Shown piece by piece: positions 17,794-27,282 of a stretch of DNA of 64,000 nucleotides. The stretch lies in assembly GCA_944321705.1 (NCBI GenBank), contig CALUMG010000004.1:62001-126000 (forward strand). Direction: 5' to 3'. Position numbers and translations under genes: made by a program. The notes below the pieces were generated by a model. That model searched no databases, was not told the origin of the DNA, and saw nothing but the letters and a program-made list of their open reading frames with translations. The stretch is from an uncultured Muribaculaceae bacterium. Its GTDB lineage: Bacteria > Bacteroidota > Bacteroidia > Bacteroidales > Muribaculaceae. Positions within the stretch are counted from its first letter, which is position 1. Each line of letters begins with the position of its first letter.

Positions 17794-19557
17794 ATGAAGA
17801 ATTCTTTATCTCTATTGATGGCTGTTTCAGTCTCTTTGGCTGCGAGTGCCAATGGAGCAGGACAGTTTACAGAGACTGCGAGACAGAATTTTGCTGTGAG
17901 CCCGTTGTTCTCGGCTCAGAGTGCAGTTTCGTTCCGTAACACGGCACCGGTAAGAATGACCGCAGTCAAGGCCAACCAGTCAAAAGCCGCTACTATCAAG
18001 CCGATGGCCGATCTCGTAGCTTCATATCAAGGACCTGCAGCGTACTATTGGGGCTTTGGTGAAGATGGCAGGGGGTATCCTATGACCAACTACATTACGG
18101 CATCTTATACCGATTTGACTTGGCACAATACTTCGACGGGTGCTACATCTTCGGTTTGGAGCTATACCGACCCGACTTGGATGTCGGAGACTCCGTTGCA
18201 AGCATTCTCAACCGACTTGACGCTTAATTATGAGCTGTATGGTCAGGCCGATTGTCCTACATTGACCGTGAGCGACGGTGCAATGCAAGCCGAATATTCG
18301 AATGGAGATATTTTCCAAGCCGGCTTATATGCAACAGGTGATGGTGTTTCATGCCTTGGAGCCGCAATGTTTGACTTGGGCAATTACAGTGCCGATGGCT
18401 ATTTGCCATATTTCGGTTATGATAATGGCGTGGACAATAGTTCATATTGGCAGTCTCAACTCCCTACATACCAAGATGTGAAATTGGAAGGATTTGCCGT
18501 GATGTTCCCGAAGCCTGCTGCAACCTATTCGATTTCGCGCGTTTGGATCAATGCTTTGGCCGTATTCCCGGCAGGAACTGAAATTGGCATGAAGATTTAT
18601 TCTATTGATGATGAGGGTTATATTGAAGAAATGGCAAGTGGCACGTTCGTTGCAGAACAAGACTTCACTGGAATGGGCGAAGACCCGATGATTGCATTTG
18701 ATGTGGTTCAATATGAGGATGGATGGGAAGTTGCAGGAGCTGTGAATGTCAGCACCGCCATACTCGTTGAAATATGCGATTTCGGTGGTCAGGACATAAC
18801 TTATTTTCAACCTGTATTCCATGCATTGAATGTAACTCCTGAGGAATATGAAGCAGCCAACGGGCAATATTATACCTATGTGCATGTTTCTTATGACAAC
18901 GGCGAGGAAGAAAGAGGTCAAGGCTGGTTGAACCCAACTTATAATGTGGGTACCGACAAAGTTAACTACTATCCGATGACAAGCTTCGACATAATGACTG
19001 ACGCTACATTCGCATGGTTGTTTGCTGAAGGCCTTACCGACAACACTGTTGCGCTTCCGACCAATGGAGGAACAGCCGATGTTGAACTGAACAGCTTGTG
19101 GACTACCGGCTCTCTTGCTGTAGGGAATGATGCCGATTTTGACGGTGTTGTTGACGATGCCGATTGGTTGAGCTATGAATTCAGCGCAAGCGATCCAGAA
19201 GTACAGCCTGCTATCACTTTCACGGCCGACGCGCTTCCTGCAGGAACAACAGGCCGTGGCACTGAAGTTGAAATCACTACTATAGGTGGCGATCCTCTTG
19301 TTCTTTACGTTACTCAAGGCGAGAGCGGCGTTGAAAGCGCAGTTGTAGCTTCGGCTGCTAAGGTGGATGTAGTGGATGGCGACTTCGTCATTACTGCACC
19401 TGCAAGCATCAATGCAGTATCGGTTTACAACATCGCAGGCCAGTTGATCAACACTGCTGCTGTTGACGGAACTACTACCGTAGACGGTGCTTCGCTTGCA
19501 CAGGGTGTATACATCCTCAAGTTCAACGATGGCAGCTCAGTAAAGGTTGTAAAGTAA
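17794..19557 (+). CDS. Secreted protein with a type IX sorting domain, last gene of the SusCD operon
   Basis: 587 residues. A signal peptide (SLLMAVSVSLAASANG) is followed by a long beta-rich, aromatic and Asp-rich body with no family I recognise. Near residue 450 is NDADFDGVVDDADW, which fits a DxDxDG calcium-binding loop of dockerin/EF-hand type. The last 75 residues (SVYNIAGQLINTAAV, LAQGVYILKF, SVKVVK) are a type A type IX secretion sorting domain. It is therefore probably exported across the outer membrane and anchored at the surface. It sits 57 bp after the DUF4302 gene and is followed by a strong terminator. Its job in substrate capture is unknown. Confidence 0.75.
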   Translation: MKNSLSLLMAVSVSLAASANGAGQFTETARQNFAVSPLFSAQSAVSFRNTAPVRMTAVKANQSKAATIKPMADLVASYQGPAAYYWGFGEDGRGYPMTNYITASYTDLTWHNTSTGATSSVWSYTDPTWMSETPLQAFSTDLTLNYELYGQADCPTLTVSDGAMQAEYSNGDIFQAGLYATGDGVSCLGAAMFDLGNYSADGYLPYFGYDNGVDNSSYWQSQLPTYQDVKLEGFAVMFPKPAATYSISRVWINALAVFPAGTEIGMKIYSIDDEGYIEEMASGTFVAEQDFTGMGEDPMIAFDVVQYEDGWEVAGAVNVSTAILVEICDFGGQDITYFQPVFHALNVTPEEYEAANGQYYTYVHVSYDNGEEERGQGWLNPTYNVGTDKVNYYPMTSFDIMTDATFAWLFAEGLTDNTVALPTNGGTADVELNSLWTTGSLAVGNDADFDGVVDDADWLSYEFSASDPEVQPAITFTADALPAGTTGRGTEVEITTIGGDPLVLYVTQGESGVESAVVASAAKVDVVDGDFVITAPASINAVSVYNIAGQLINTAAVDGTTTVDGASLAQGVYILKFNDGSSVKVVK

Positions 19558-19621
19558 GAAAATAGATAACTGTTAAGTTTACTTTTGTAGAAATAGTATC
19601 TTAACATTAATTTGTGATGGT

Positions 19622-19661
19622 GCGGGGTGGATCGCTGCGATGGCGAGCCACCCCGTTTTTT
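19622..19661 (+). terminator. Terminator of the SusCD operon
   Basis: Stem CGGGGTGG / CCACCCCG followed directly by a run of six to seven T. Confidence 0.9.
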
Positions 19662-19735
19662 GTATCTTTTGGCATCGTAACGAAGTTTTATTGCGGTTGT
19701 TTATGTGGGATAATTGATTTAATTTTGTCGTTGCT

Positions 19736-20362
19736 ATGGAACAGGAATTTGCATCTTCATTGCTTGAAAACGCGGTCGGGGAATTTGCCAAATTGCCCGG
19801 AATAGGGCGTAAGACGGCGTTACGGCTTGTGTTGTACATGTTGAGGCAGGACGAAAGCTTTGCCGTTTCGCTCGGCGAGGCTTTGATAAAATTGCGTCGC
19901 GAGGTGCGTTATTGCAGCGTGTGCCACAATATATCGGAGTCGGAGGTGTGCGTGGTGTGTGGCAATGCGTCGCGCGACCACTCGGTGATTTGCGTCGTAG
20001 AGAACGTGAAAGATGTCATGAGCATAGAGAATACAGGCAGGCACAACGGCGTGTATCATGTGCTTGGCGGCCTCATTTCGCCAATGGACGGGATAGGCCC
20101 TCAGGATGTAGAGATAGACAGTCTCGTGCAGCGAGTGGAACAGGGGGGCGTGAAGGAGGTCATTCTCGCGCTTAGCGCGACCATGGAAGGCGACACGACA
20201 GCTTTTTACATATTCAGGCGGCTGGCCGGGCTTGATGTGAAAGTGACAGTGATAGCGCGCGGCGTGCAGGTGGGCAACGAACTTGAGTACACCGACGAGT
20301 TGACGCTCGGGCGGTCGATAATCAACCGCACTCCGTTTGCCGACACTTTAGGCAAGCAATGA
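19736..20362 (+). CDS. recR: Recombination protein RecR
   Basis: 208 residues, the usual length. Features in order: a helix-hairpin-helix ([15 protein letters not shown], residues 18-32), the zinc finger [16 protein letters not shown] (about 59-74), a Toprim domain beginning [14 protein letters not shown] (about 84-97), and the C-terminal Walker-B-like stretch with [19 protein letters not shown]. It acts with RecF and RecO to load RecA on gapped DNA. Its codon use is richer in G and C than the operon upstream. ATG at 19736 gives the standard N terminus. Confidence 0.96.
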   Translation: MEQEFASSLLENAVGEFAKLPGIGRKTALRLVLYMLRQDESFAVSLGEALIKLRREVRYCSVCHNISESEVCVVCGNASRDHSVICVVENVKDVMSIENTGRHNGVYHVLGGLISPMDGIGPQDVEIDSLVQRVEQGGVKEVILALSATMEGDTTAFYIFRRLAGLDVKVTVIARGVQVGNELEYTDELTLGRSIINRTPFADTLGKQ

Positions 20363-20432
20363 CATGAGGCGAAGGCCGGTAGGGACATGCAAATGAAAAA
20401 ATTAAAACAGTTTCTTAATCATTCAAAAAATA

Positions 20433-20464
20433 GTTGCACGTTGGATATTTTTGTTTTAAATTTG
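20433..20464 (+). promoter_or_regulatory. mdh: mdh promoter
   Basis: GTTG at -33, 20 nt, then TAAATTTG (20457-20464), about 40 nt before the start codon. Confidence 0.6.
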
Positions 20465-20505
20465 TGCTACAAAAATATTTAACGAATTAACTTAATTAAA
20501 TCATT

Positions 20506-21519
20506 ATGGCATTCTTAACAGACGAAAAACTGACTATCGTTGGTGCTGCCGGCATGATCGGCTCAAACATGGCACAAACAGCGTTGATGATGAAATTGTC
20601 ATCAAACATTTGCCTTTATGACGTATTCTCACCGGAAGGCGTTGCAGAAGAAATGCGCCACTGCGGATTTGGTGAAGCTACAATCACAGCAACTACCGAT
20701 GCAAAAGAAGCATTCACCGGTGCAAAATACATCGTATCATCGGGTGGAGCACCGCGTAAGGAAGGCATGACTCGTGAAGACCTCCTTGCTGGAAATGCCA
20801 ATATCGCAAAGGAACTTGGTACCAACATCAAGACATATTGCCCGGATGCAAAGCATGTAGTTGTTATCTTCAACCCTGCCGACATTACCGGTTTGGTGAC
20901 ATTGCTTTATTCAGGTTTGAAGCCAAATCAAGTGAGCACTCTTGCCGCTCTCGACAGCACACGTCTTCAAAGCGCGCTTGCAAAGCACTTTGGCATCAAG
21001 CAATGCGAAGTTAAGAACTGCTGCACTTTCGGTGGTCATGGTGAACAAATGGCAGTATTTGCATCTCCTGTAACTATTGACGGAACTCCGTTGCTCGACA
21101 TCATCGGCACTGGCAAGGAAATCAACGGTGTTACATTGTCGAAAGAACAATGGACTGAAATGCAAAAGGCCGTAACTCAAGGCGGATCGGCAATCATCAA
21201 ATTGCGCGGACGTTCTTCATTCCAAAGCCCGGCTTATGTTGCTATCGAAATGATTGCTGCTGCAATGGGTGGTCCTGAATTCTACTGGCCGGCAGGTACT
21301 TATGTTAATACTGAAAAGTATCACCACATCATGATGGCTATGCCTTCTCGCATCACTGCCGATGGTACTTATTGCAAGGCTATCACAGGAACTGAAGAAG
21401 AATTTGCCGCTCTTGAAGCAAGCTACGCACATCTTTGCGCACTTCGCGACCAAGTTATCGGCATGGGTGTTCTTCCTCCTGTTGAAGAATGGTCGAAGAT
21501 CAATCCTAACTTGCGTTAA
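20506..21519 (+). CDS. mdh: Malate dehydrogenase
   Basis: 337 residues of the lactate/malate dehydrogenase superfamily. The NAD-binding loop is TIVGAAGMIGSNMAQ (residues 10-24). The mobile-loop arginine is in GGAPRKEGMTRED, which is the malate-type arrangement. FNPADITG, AALDSTRLQSALA (Asp-Arg pair) and the catalytic histidine in FGGHGEQM are present. It interconverts malate and oxaloacetate, in Bacteroidales mainly in the reductive branch to fumarate and succinate. It has its own promoter and terminator, so it is a single-gene unit. Confidence 0.93.
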   Translation: MAFLTDEKLTIVGAAGMIGSNMAQTALMMKLSSNICLYDVFSPEGVAEEMRHCGFGEATITATTDAKEAFTGAKYIVSSGGAPRKEGMTREDLLAGNANIAKELGTNIKTYCPDAKHVVVIFNPADITGLVTLLYSGLKPNQVSTLAALDSTRLQSALAKHFGIKQCEVKNCCTFGGHGEQMAVFASPVTIDGTPLLDIIGTGKEINGVTLSKEQWTEMQKAVTQGGSAIIKLRGRSSFQSPAYVAIEMIAAAMGGPEFYWPAGTYVNTEKYHHIMMAMPSRITADGTYCKAITGTEEEFAALEASYAHLCALRDQVIGMGVLPPVEEWSKINPNLR

Positions 21520-21577
21520 TATTCCTCTTTTTCATGCTGCTTGAATGGCGCATGAGGGTGAGTTGAATGAAAATAAT

Positions 21578-21616
21578 ACGATGCCTTGCCTTTCACAGGC
21601 GGGGCATCGTTTTTTT
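21578..21616 (+). terminator. mdh terminator
   Basis: Stem ACGATGCC / GGCATCGT with an internal stem-loop, followed by seven T. Confidence 0.9.
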
Positions 21617-21688
21617 GTCGGCATATTCATGAAGCTCCAATATTTATGTTTCGTCGTTTGTTGATTTGTCGTTATGGGGAAGAATGGC

Positions 21689-21798
21689 TATATTTGTAGA
21701 ATATAGGATGCGTCTCGGCAATGTGAAATTCTGAGCAAGCTCGAATTTCCCTGTTGCGCTCGACTTTCACTATATTTGTAGAATATAGGATGCGTCTC
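21689..21798 (+). repeat. Dispersed promoter-palindrome repeat, copy 3 (full unit plus 28 bp of a second)
   Basis: Two TATATTTG boxes (21689-21696 and 21771-21778) lie exactly 82 bp apart. The 28 bp that start at each box (TATATTTGTAGAATATAGGA, then TGCGTCTC) are identical. Between them is the palindrome GAAATTC..GAGCAAGCTC..GAATTTC. The second box points to engB, 144 bp downstream. The rest of the 21617-21921 gap shows nothing else. Confidence 0.8.
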
Positions 21799-21921
21799 TA
21801 CATGATACGGGAGCGTCTTTGGGTGTCAGGCACAGCATGTATGTGTGTGCGTGGTGGCATTTCCAAATTTTTGACAAGTAGCATTAGCGGGATGGCTACA
21901 ACAATAAAAAATTAACTCGAT

Positions 21922-22527
21922 ATGATTATAAAGACAGCAGAATTTGTTATCAGTAATACCGATGTGGCTAAATGTCCTGACGGTGACAAGCCTGAATATG
22001 CCTTCATAGGCCGTTCAAATGTCGGGAAATCTTCGCTCATCAATTCATTGACGGGGCGCAAAGGCTTGGCCAAGACATCGGCTACACCGGGGAAGACGTT
22101 GCTTATAAATCATTTTTTAATCAACAACGACTGGTATCTGGTGGATTTGCCCGGGTACGGATTTGCAAGCAGGGGCAAGGAACAACGAGAAGAGTTGGCA
22201 CGAATCATAAAGAGTTATATCTTGCAGCGCCGACAGATGGTAAACTTGTTCCTGTTGATAGATTCACGTCACAAGCCACAAAAGACAGACCTTGAATTCA
22301 TGACTTGGCTGGCCGAGAATGAAGTGCCGTTCAGCATCGTTTTTACCAAGCTCGATAAGTTGGGCGTGAATGCAGGTAAGCAGAATATCGGTAATTACAA
22401 GGTGGCTTTGAAAGAATATTGGGAAGAATTACCTCCGATATTCGCAACTTCGTCGGTCGACAAGCGTGGCTGTGAGGAGCTGCTTGACTATATCGACCAG
22501 ATAAACAAATCGTTGAAGCAGGCGTAG
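21922..22527 (+). CDS. engB: Ribosome biogenesis GTPase EngB (YihA/YsxC)
   Basis: 201 residues, full length for the family. G1 is [16 protein letters not shown] (residues 29-44), the switch region follows in TSATPGKT, G3 is DLPGYGF, G4 is TKLDKLG and G5 is ATSSVDKRG. It is a cytosolic GTPase needed for large ribosomal subunit assembly. It is monocistronic here; the probable promoter lies in the repeat upstream. A tRNA gene follows 174 bp downstream. Confidence 0.95.
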   Translation: MIIKTAEFVISNTDVAKCPDGDKPEYAFIGRSNVGKSSLINSLTGRKGLAKTSATPGKTLLINHFLINNDWYLVDLPGYGFASRGKEQREELARIIKSYILQRRQMVNLFLLIDSRHKPQKTDLEFMTWLAENEVPFSIVFTKLDKLGVNAGKQNIGNYKVALKEYWEELPPIFATSSVDKRGCEELLDYIDQINKSLKQA

Positions 22528-22682
22528 CGTGTAGCAAGGTTGCAATGGTTCATACGATGGTTTTTTAAGGACAGTGCAAGACATCTGTTGAATGAAGCAG
22601 ACGTGGATTGCAGAAAAAGACACTAAAGAGAAATATTTTTCAAAAAAAAGTGATTCATGTCTTGTATTTGAAAAAATATTCT

Positions 22683-22690
22683 TATCTTTG
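22683..22690 (+). promoter_or_regulatory. -7 box of the tRNA-Arg gene
   Basis: TATCTTTG, ending 11 nt before the mature tRNA 5' end; the -33 element is not clear. Confidence 0.5.
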
Positions 22691-22701
22691 CACCCAGAAA
22701 T

Positions 22702-22775
22702 GGCCCATTAGCTCAACTGAATAGAGTATCTGACTACGGATCAGAAGGTTACAGGTTTGAATCCTGTATGGGTCA
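22702..22775 (+). tRNA. tRNA-Arg (anticodon ACG)
   Basis: The cloverleaf folds by eye: acceptor GGCCCAT / ATGGGTC (one G-T pair), D-arm GCTC..GAGT, anticodon stem TCTGA / TCAGA around the loop CTACGGA (anticodon ACG, reads CGN as inosine), T-arm ACAGG TTTGAAT CCTGT, discriminator A. The 3' CCA is not encoded. It has its own promoter box and terminator. Confidence 0.95.
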
Positions 22776-22778
22776 CTC

Positions 22779-22836
22779 AAGAAGCAGTAACATGAGCTGA
22801 AGAGATAGATGCTCTTCGAGTGTTGCTGCTTTTTTT
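22779..22836 (+). terminator. tRNA-Arg terminator
   Basis: A long hairpin with arms AAGCAGTAACA and TGTTGCTGCTT (one wobble) and an inner stem TGAAGAG / CTCTTCG, then a run of T. Confidence 0.85.
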
Positions 22837-22889
22837 AATGTTATTAACCGACACTGCCGTATTCAATATTAAAACAACCGTTATTCAAT

Positions 22890-23762
22890 ATGATTGATAT
22901 TTGTTGCATAGGCCACATAACACTCGACAAGATAATCACTCCATCGCACATTGCTTATCTGAACGGAGGTTCTTCGTATTATATTTCCCATGCTTTGTCA
23001 AAATTGCCACCTGTGGGGTATAAACTCATAACTTCTCTTGCCGAGAGTGAAATGAATGCTGTGGAAGAGTTGCAGGCAAAAGGGATAGACGTTGAAGTGT
23101 TGCCAAGCCGCAAGACGGTTTATTTTGAGAATAAATATGGCGAGAACATGAATAATCGCAAGCAGCGAGTCCTTGCAAAGGCCGACCCGTTCACAATCGA
23201 TAAATTGAAGAATGTCGAGGCACGGTTTATCCATCTTGGCAGCTTGCTTGCCGATGATTTTTCAATCGATGTGATAAAGTACTTGCATGGGAAGGGGATG
23301 TTGTCGGTCGATGCCCAAGGTTTCTTGCGTTACGTCGATGGCGTGAACGTGTTTCCTTGCGACTGGGAAGGCAAACGTGAGGCATTGCGCTATGTCGACA
23401 TATTGAAAGTGAACGAATTTGAGATTGAATCGCTTACCGGGTATTCAGAGCCGCGCCGTGCTGCATTGCAACTTGCCGAGTGGGGCGTGAAAGAGGTGAT
23501 GATGACATTTGGCGATTACGGGTCGGTGATTTACGCAGAGAATAAGTTTTATGAAGTCCCGGCCTATAAGCCTAAGGCTCTTGTGGATGCCACCGGATGT
23601 GGCGATACCTATGCGGCTGGTTATCTTTATATGCGCAGTCGCGGAGCCGGATATGAAGAGGCCGGGCGTTTTGCTGCTGCAATGTCGACGCTGAAGTTGG
23701 AAAAGACCGGACCGTTTGACGGCACAATTGAAGATGTCGAAGCCGTGATGAACGGAAAATGA
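22890..23762 (+). CDS. PfkB-family sugar or nucleoside kinase
   Basis: 290 residues of the ribokinase/PfkB superfamily. The N-terminal MIDICCIGHITLDKI and NGGSSYYISHAL form the substrate-binding part. The C-terminal signature is DATGCGDTYAAGYLY near residue 230 (anion hole and catalytic Asp; Cys replaces the usual Ala in DTxGAGD). It phosphorylates a sugar or related hydroxyl compound with ATP. The closest relatives I recall are described only as PfkB-family or inositol kinase-like, so the substrate stays open. It is monocistronic, with a terminator 30 bp after the stop. Confidence 0.85.
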   Translation: MIDICCIGHITLDKIITPSHIAYLNGGSSYYISHALSKLPPVGYKLITSLAESEMNAVEELQAKGIDVEVLPSRKTVYFENKYGENMNNRKQRVLAKADPFTIDKLKNVEARFIHLGSLLADDFSIDVIKYLHGKGMLSVDAQGFLRYVDGVNVFPCDWEGKREALRYVDILKVNEFEIESLTGYSEPRRAALQLAEWGVKEVMMTFGDYGSVIYAENKFYEVPAYKPKALVDATGCGDTYAAGYLYMRSRGAGYEEAGRFAAAMSTLKLEKTGPFDGTIEDVEAVMNGK

Positions 23763-23793
23763 CATAATCCATAGACCGTAGAAATTTGATATG

Positions 23794-23827
23794 ACGGCAA
23801 TCTGCCTTTGGGCAGTTGCCGTTTTTT
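23794..23827 (+). terminator. Terminator after the PfkB kinase
   Basis: Stem ACGGCAA(CTGCC) / (GGCAG)TTGCCGT followed by six T. Confidence 0.9.
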
Positions 23828-23922
23828 ATGCTTGAATCGAATGTGCATGTGGCTATTTGTGAAATATCGTGGAATTTAGTATATTGTGAAAAATATATAG
23901 AATGCAACTTAAAAACTATGCT

Positions 23923-24867
23923 ATGAGACAAAAGATTATTACGGTATTAGTGCTGGTGTCGGTTATGGTCACGGCGTTTGCGCGTCCAGCGTTGATAGGA
24001 CATAGGGGAAGCTATTGGGGAGTGGAAAATTCGGCTGAAGCATTCTTTGCGGGGGCAGAAGCCGGTTATCTATATCTTGAGACTGACGTGAAAGTTGCCG
24101 GTGATGGCACATTTATTTTGATTCATGATGATGACACTAAGCGTCTTGGTGGGAATTTGAACATTGCTGAAGCGACAATTGAAGAACTTAAGGCCGAAAC
24201 TTATACGCAGACACGCGGTGGAGTCGAGTACACGGGGAAAATATGCACGTTGGAAGAATATCTGCAAATTTGCAAGGACCATGGCTGCATACCGTTCATA
24301 GAACTGAAGTGGGCTGATGGAATCAACAACAATGATTGCAGCAATCTCGGGCGAATGGTGGAAACTGTGATGGAATATGGTTTTGGCGATGATGCTATTA
24401 TCAACACGTCGATGCGTGACTGTTTGAAATACATAAGGGACAATTATCCCGATTTCAAGTTGATGTTTTTATGCAATACCAATTGGGAGACTTATTTCGA
24501 CTGGTGCGTGGAGAATGATATGGGCGCATACATACAGGCCGGATGTTTTGACAAGGAAACTGTCGTCAAGTTTCATGAAAAAGGTTTGCCGGTGGGCGTG
24601 TGGACTGTAAACACAGTTAATAATTATAAAATATATGGCAATTACGGTTGCGATTTCATTGCTGTGGATTATTTGAGTACTGAAAATCTGCCGGAACTTG
24701 ACCCTTATGCCCCGTTGGTGCCTAACAAAATAGATTATCCCGATCACAAAGGAATCATACAGGAATCATACGAACCTGTATTAGATCAATCGGTCACTAT
24801 ACAAGACGGTAACGTAAAGAAAGCCTTGTTCTATGAGTATAGATGTCTTGTGTTAGAAGTTTACTGA
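23923..24867 (+). CDS. Exported glycerophosphodiester phosphodiesterase family protein
   Basis: 314 residues from ATG at 23923, which starts the signal peptide MRQKIITVLVLVSVMVTAFA. The catalytic barrel signature ALIGHRGSYWGVENSAEAF (catalytic His, Arg), ETDVKVAGDGTFILIHDDD (Glu, Asp and the second His) and the late PVGVWTVN are all present. It hydrolyses glycerophosphodiesters to glycerol 3-phosphate and an alcohol, probably in the periplasm. The last 50 residues after the barrel are unrecognised. Its final 15 bp overlap the 3' end of the convergent TonB receptor gene. Confidence 0.88.
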   Translation: MRQKIITVLVLVSVMVTAFARPALIGHRGSYWGVENSAEAFFAGAEAGYLYLETDVKVAGDGTFILIHDDDTKRLGGNLNIAEATIEELKAETYTQTRGGVEYTGKICTLEEYLQICKDHGCIPFIELKWADGINNNDCSNLGRMVETVMEYGFGDDAIINTSMRDCLKYIRDNYPDFKLMFLCNTNWETYFDWCVENDMGAYIQAGCFDKETVVKFHEKGLPVGVWTVNTVNNYKIYGNYGCDFIAVDYLSTENLPELDPYAPLVPNKIDYPDHKGIIQESYEPVLDQSVTIQDGNVKKALFYEYRCLVLEVY

Positions 24868-27282
24868 GAGACGGACGTTAAGCTGGCGGCCTGTGAGGTA
24901 ATTTGGCACTGCATATTGCATGTTGTTCACATCAGTCACCCAATAATAGCTGCTGACATTTGAGATTCCAAACAAATTGAACACGTCAAGCCCGACCCAC
25001 ACATCTTTCAAGTAGCGAAGGAAGTTGTCGGGTTTGGCCGTTTCATTGCCGAGCAACTGGTAGGAGAGACCCACGTCTACGCGTTTGTATGCCGGAGCCC
25101 TGAAGTAGGCCATGTCGCGAGTAGTTCTTGGTGCGGTCATTGGCAGGCCATCGGAGAAGATGGCCTTCAGGCTGAATTTGATTTTAGGAAATTTAGGGAA
25201 ATAGTCTGTGAAGTACATTGCGATGCTATACCGCTGGTCGGTAGGACGAGGTACTTTCACTCCATTCAAGTCTTCTTGCGTCTTCATCAAAGACAGGCTA
25301 ATCCAAGAGTCGGTTCCTTCCACAAATTGTCCGAAAAATTTGAAGTCAATACCTGTGGCATATCCTTTTGAGCTGTTCATTCCCGAATACACGACTTTCA
25401 AGTTGTCTATTTCATATGGAATGATATTGGATAGGTTTTTATAATATAATTCGGCCGATATTCTGAAAGGACGGTTCAAAGCCCGGAATGTGTAATCACC
25501 TCCTAAAATAAATTGCAGGCTACGTTGGGATTTTATGTCGCGGTTTAGCACGATGTATGTGTTGCCGTCATTATCGGTTTGTTCCATTCGATATTCCTTG
25601 TAGAATGGAGCTTGATAATATAATCCGGTGGCAAATCGGAATGAGAATTGTTCGTTGCGAGCAGGGACAAATCCGACACTTGCCCGAGGGCTGACAAGAA
25701 ATTCCTTGTTGAAGTCCCAGTAAGACATTCTCAGGCCTCCGTTTATTGTCAAGTATCCGGCCTCGGTGTTAAGCCGGAATGCGTCTTGGGCATACAATGA
25801 AATGCGATTTGAAGCAAGGTCGTGTCTTGACGATAAGTTGTAAATCATGTTCACGCCATTTCCTGTGTGAGGCAAAGAGTATCCAGCCGAATCACGTTGT
25901 TCCCATTCACGGGTACGGTCGTAAATGTCTTCGTGCTGGAAGGTCAAACCGTAACTGATATTGTTGTTGCTTATCGAAGTATTTCCTTTGAGGGAAAGGG
26001 CGAGGACGCTTGCTTTAAGACGGTTTCGTGCATGTTCATGATATTTGCCCACACCGAGTTCCCCGCCTATGGCTTCGCTATCTCCTTCCGATTCATTGGT
26101 TCCGGCTTCGTCAAGCCAGTATTCACCGTGGATGTCGTATGCGACTAATTCGTTGGTGATGTACCCTGACGCAAGCAAAGTGAAATCGGTGCTTTTAGAG
26201 TGCTTGTAATTGAGGGATAAAGCTCCAAAGTATGTTTCAAATTTGTCTTTTTCATGACCGTCGAAATATACCACGAATGATTTGGCCGAGGTCGAAGTGC
26301 CGAAACTTGTTTCCCGCGTTTCGGGAGTGAAACGGTAATTGTTGATTGCGATGTTGCCGAGGAAAGAGAGTTTCAGCTTGTCGTTTATTTTAAAATTGAG
26401 ATTGGTTTGATAATCGAAATATTGAGGGTCATATTCACCTTTTGTTTCAAGAGAACCAAGAAGCGACGAATTACGTTTGTATCGGAATCCGTGGATTTGT
26501 GAGAATCTGCCACTGCTTTGTCCAAACGAGACGCTTCCTCCCTGCAAGCTCATCGACAGGGAACCTTCAAGGGCTTCGGGTGCACGGTATGTAATGTCAA
26601 GAACCGACGACATTTTGTCGCCATATTCGGCACTGAATCCACCGGTAGAGAATTCTACCGACCCGACGAGATTTGGATTTATGATACTTAACCCTTCTTG
26701 TTGTCCCGAACTGACAAGTTGGGGACGATATACTTCGATGCCGTTGATGTATACGCTGTTTTCATCATAGGAACCGCCTCTCACCATGTATTGTGAGCTC
26801 ATCTCGTTCTTGGAACTTACTCCGGCCATTGTCGACAATATTGATTCGATTCCACCTCCGCTTGCATCTGGCATCAACTTTGCGGCATCGATATCGATTG
26901 TCTGCATTTGTCCGGTTTGACGCTTATATTCGGTGATTTCGAGATCTTCGAGTTGAAGCGTTTTTTTCAGTAACCGGACATTTAAATTTACATTACCTTT
27001 GGCATTGGCGAGTTTGCGAGTCACTTCTGAATAGCCCATGCAACTGAAAATAACGGTAATAGTATCGGCTGCCGGAACCGATAACGAGTATTGTCCCTTC
27101 AAGTCGGTGGTGCTTCCTATGGCGGTGCCGCCTATGCGCACGGTGGCAAATTCGATGGGGGCATTGTCTCCATCGGTCACTTTGCCTGATATCTTAACAT
27201 TGGCTGCGGAAACAGAAATTGCCGACAATGTGATTACGGCGATGATTACTATTATTTTTATATTATTTGTGAATGAATTCAT
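24853..27282 (-). CDS. TonB-dependent receptor with carboxypeptidase-like N-terminal domain
   Basis: 809 residues. A signal peptide (IIVIIAVITLSAISVSAA) is followed by a CarboxypepD_reg-like domain (GKVTDGDNAPIEFATVRIGG, about 30-115). The plug holds QYMVRGGSYDENSVYINGIEV and EFSTGGFSAEYGDKMSSVLDI. The rest is a barrel ending NVRLSVNF. It is shorter than SusC proteins and lacks a SusD partner, so it is a stand-alone outer-membrane receptor. The substrate is unknown; no siderophore or cobalamin gene or riboswitch is nearby. It converges on the glycerophosphodiesterase gene with overlapping ends. Confidence 0.92.
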   Translation of the reverse strand: MNSFTNNIKIIVIIAVITLSAISVSAANVKISGKVTDGDNAPIEFATVRIGGTAIGSTTDLKGQYSLSVPAADTITVIFSCMGYSEVTRKLANAKGNVNLNVRLLKKTLQLEDLEITEYKRQTGQMQTIDIDAAKLMPDASGGGIESILSTMAGVSSKNEMSSQYMVRGGSYDENSVYINGIEVYRPQLVSSGQQEGLSIINPNLVGSVEFSTGGFSAEYGDKMSSVLDITYRAPEALEGSLSMSLQGGSVSFGQSSGRFSQIHGFRYKRNSSLLGSLETKGEYDPQYFDYQTNLNFKINDKLKLSFLGNIAINNYRFTPETRETSFGTSTSAKSFVVYFDGHEKDKFETYFGALSLNYKHSKSTDFTLLASGYITNELVAYDIHGEYWLDEAGTNESEGDSEAIGGELGVGKYHEHARNRLKASVLALSLKGNTSISNNNISYGLTFQHEDIYDRTREWEQRDSAGYSLPHTGNGVNMIYNLSSRHDLASNRISLYAQDAFRLNTEAGYLTINGGLRMSYWDFNKEFLVSPRASVGFVPARNEQFSFRFATGLYYQAPFYKEYRMEQTDNDGNTYIVLNRDIKSQRSLQFILGGDYTFRALNRPFRISAELYYKNLSNIIPYEIDNLKVVYSGMNSSKGYATGIDFKFFGQFVEGTDSWISLSLMKTQEDLNGVKVPRPTDQRYSIAMYFTDYFPKFPKIKFSLKAIFSDGLPMTAPRTTRDMAYFRAPAYKRVDVGLSYQLLGNETAKPDNFLRYLKDVWVGLDVFNLFGISNVSSYYWVTDVNNMQYAVPNYLTGRQLNVRLSVNF

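Noticed and set aside
10370..19557. Calling the SusCD operon a polysaccharide utilisation locus
   Set aside because: No glycoside hydrolase, lyase, sulfatase or hybrid two-component sensor is encoded; only a metallohydrolase accompanies it.
21689..21798. Tandem repeats as a CRISPR array
   Set aside because: Only two repeat starts, the spacer is a fixed palindrome found at other loci, and no cas gene is present.
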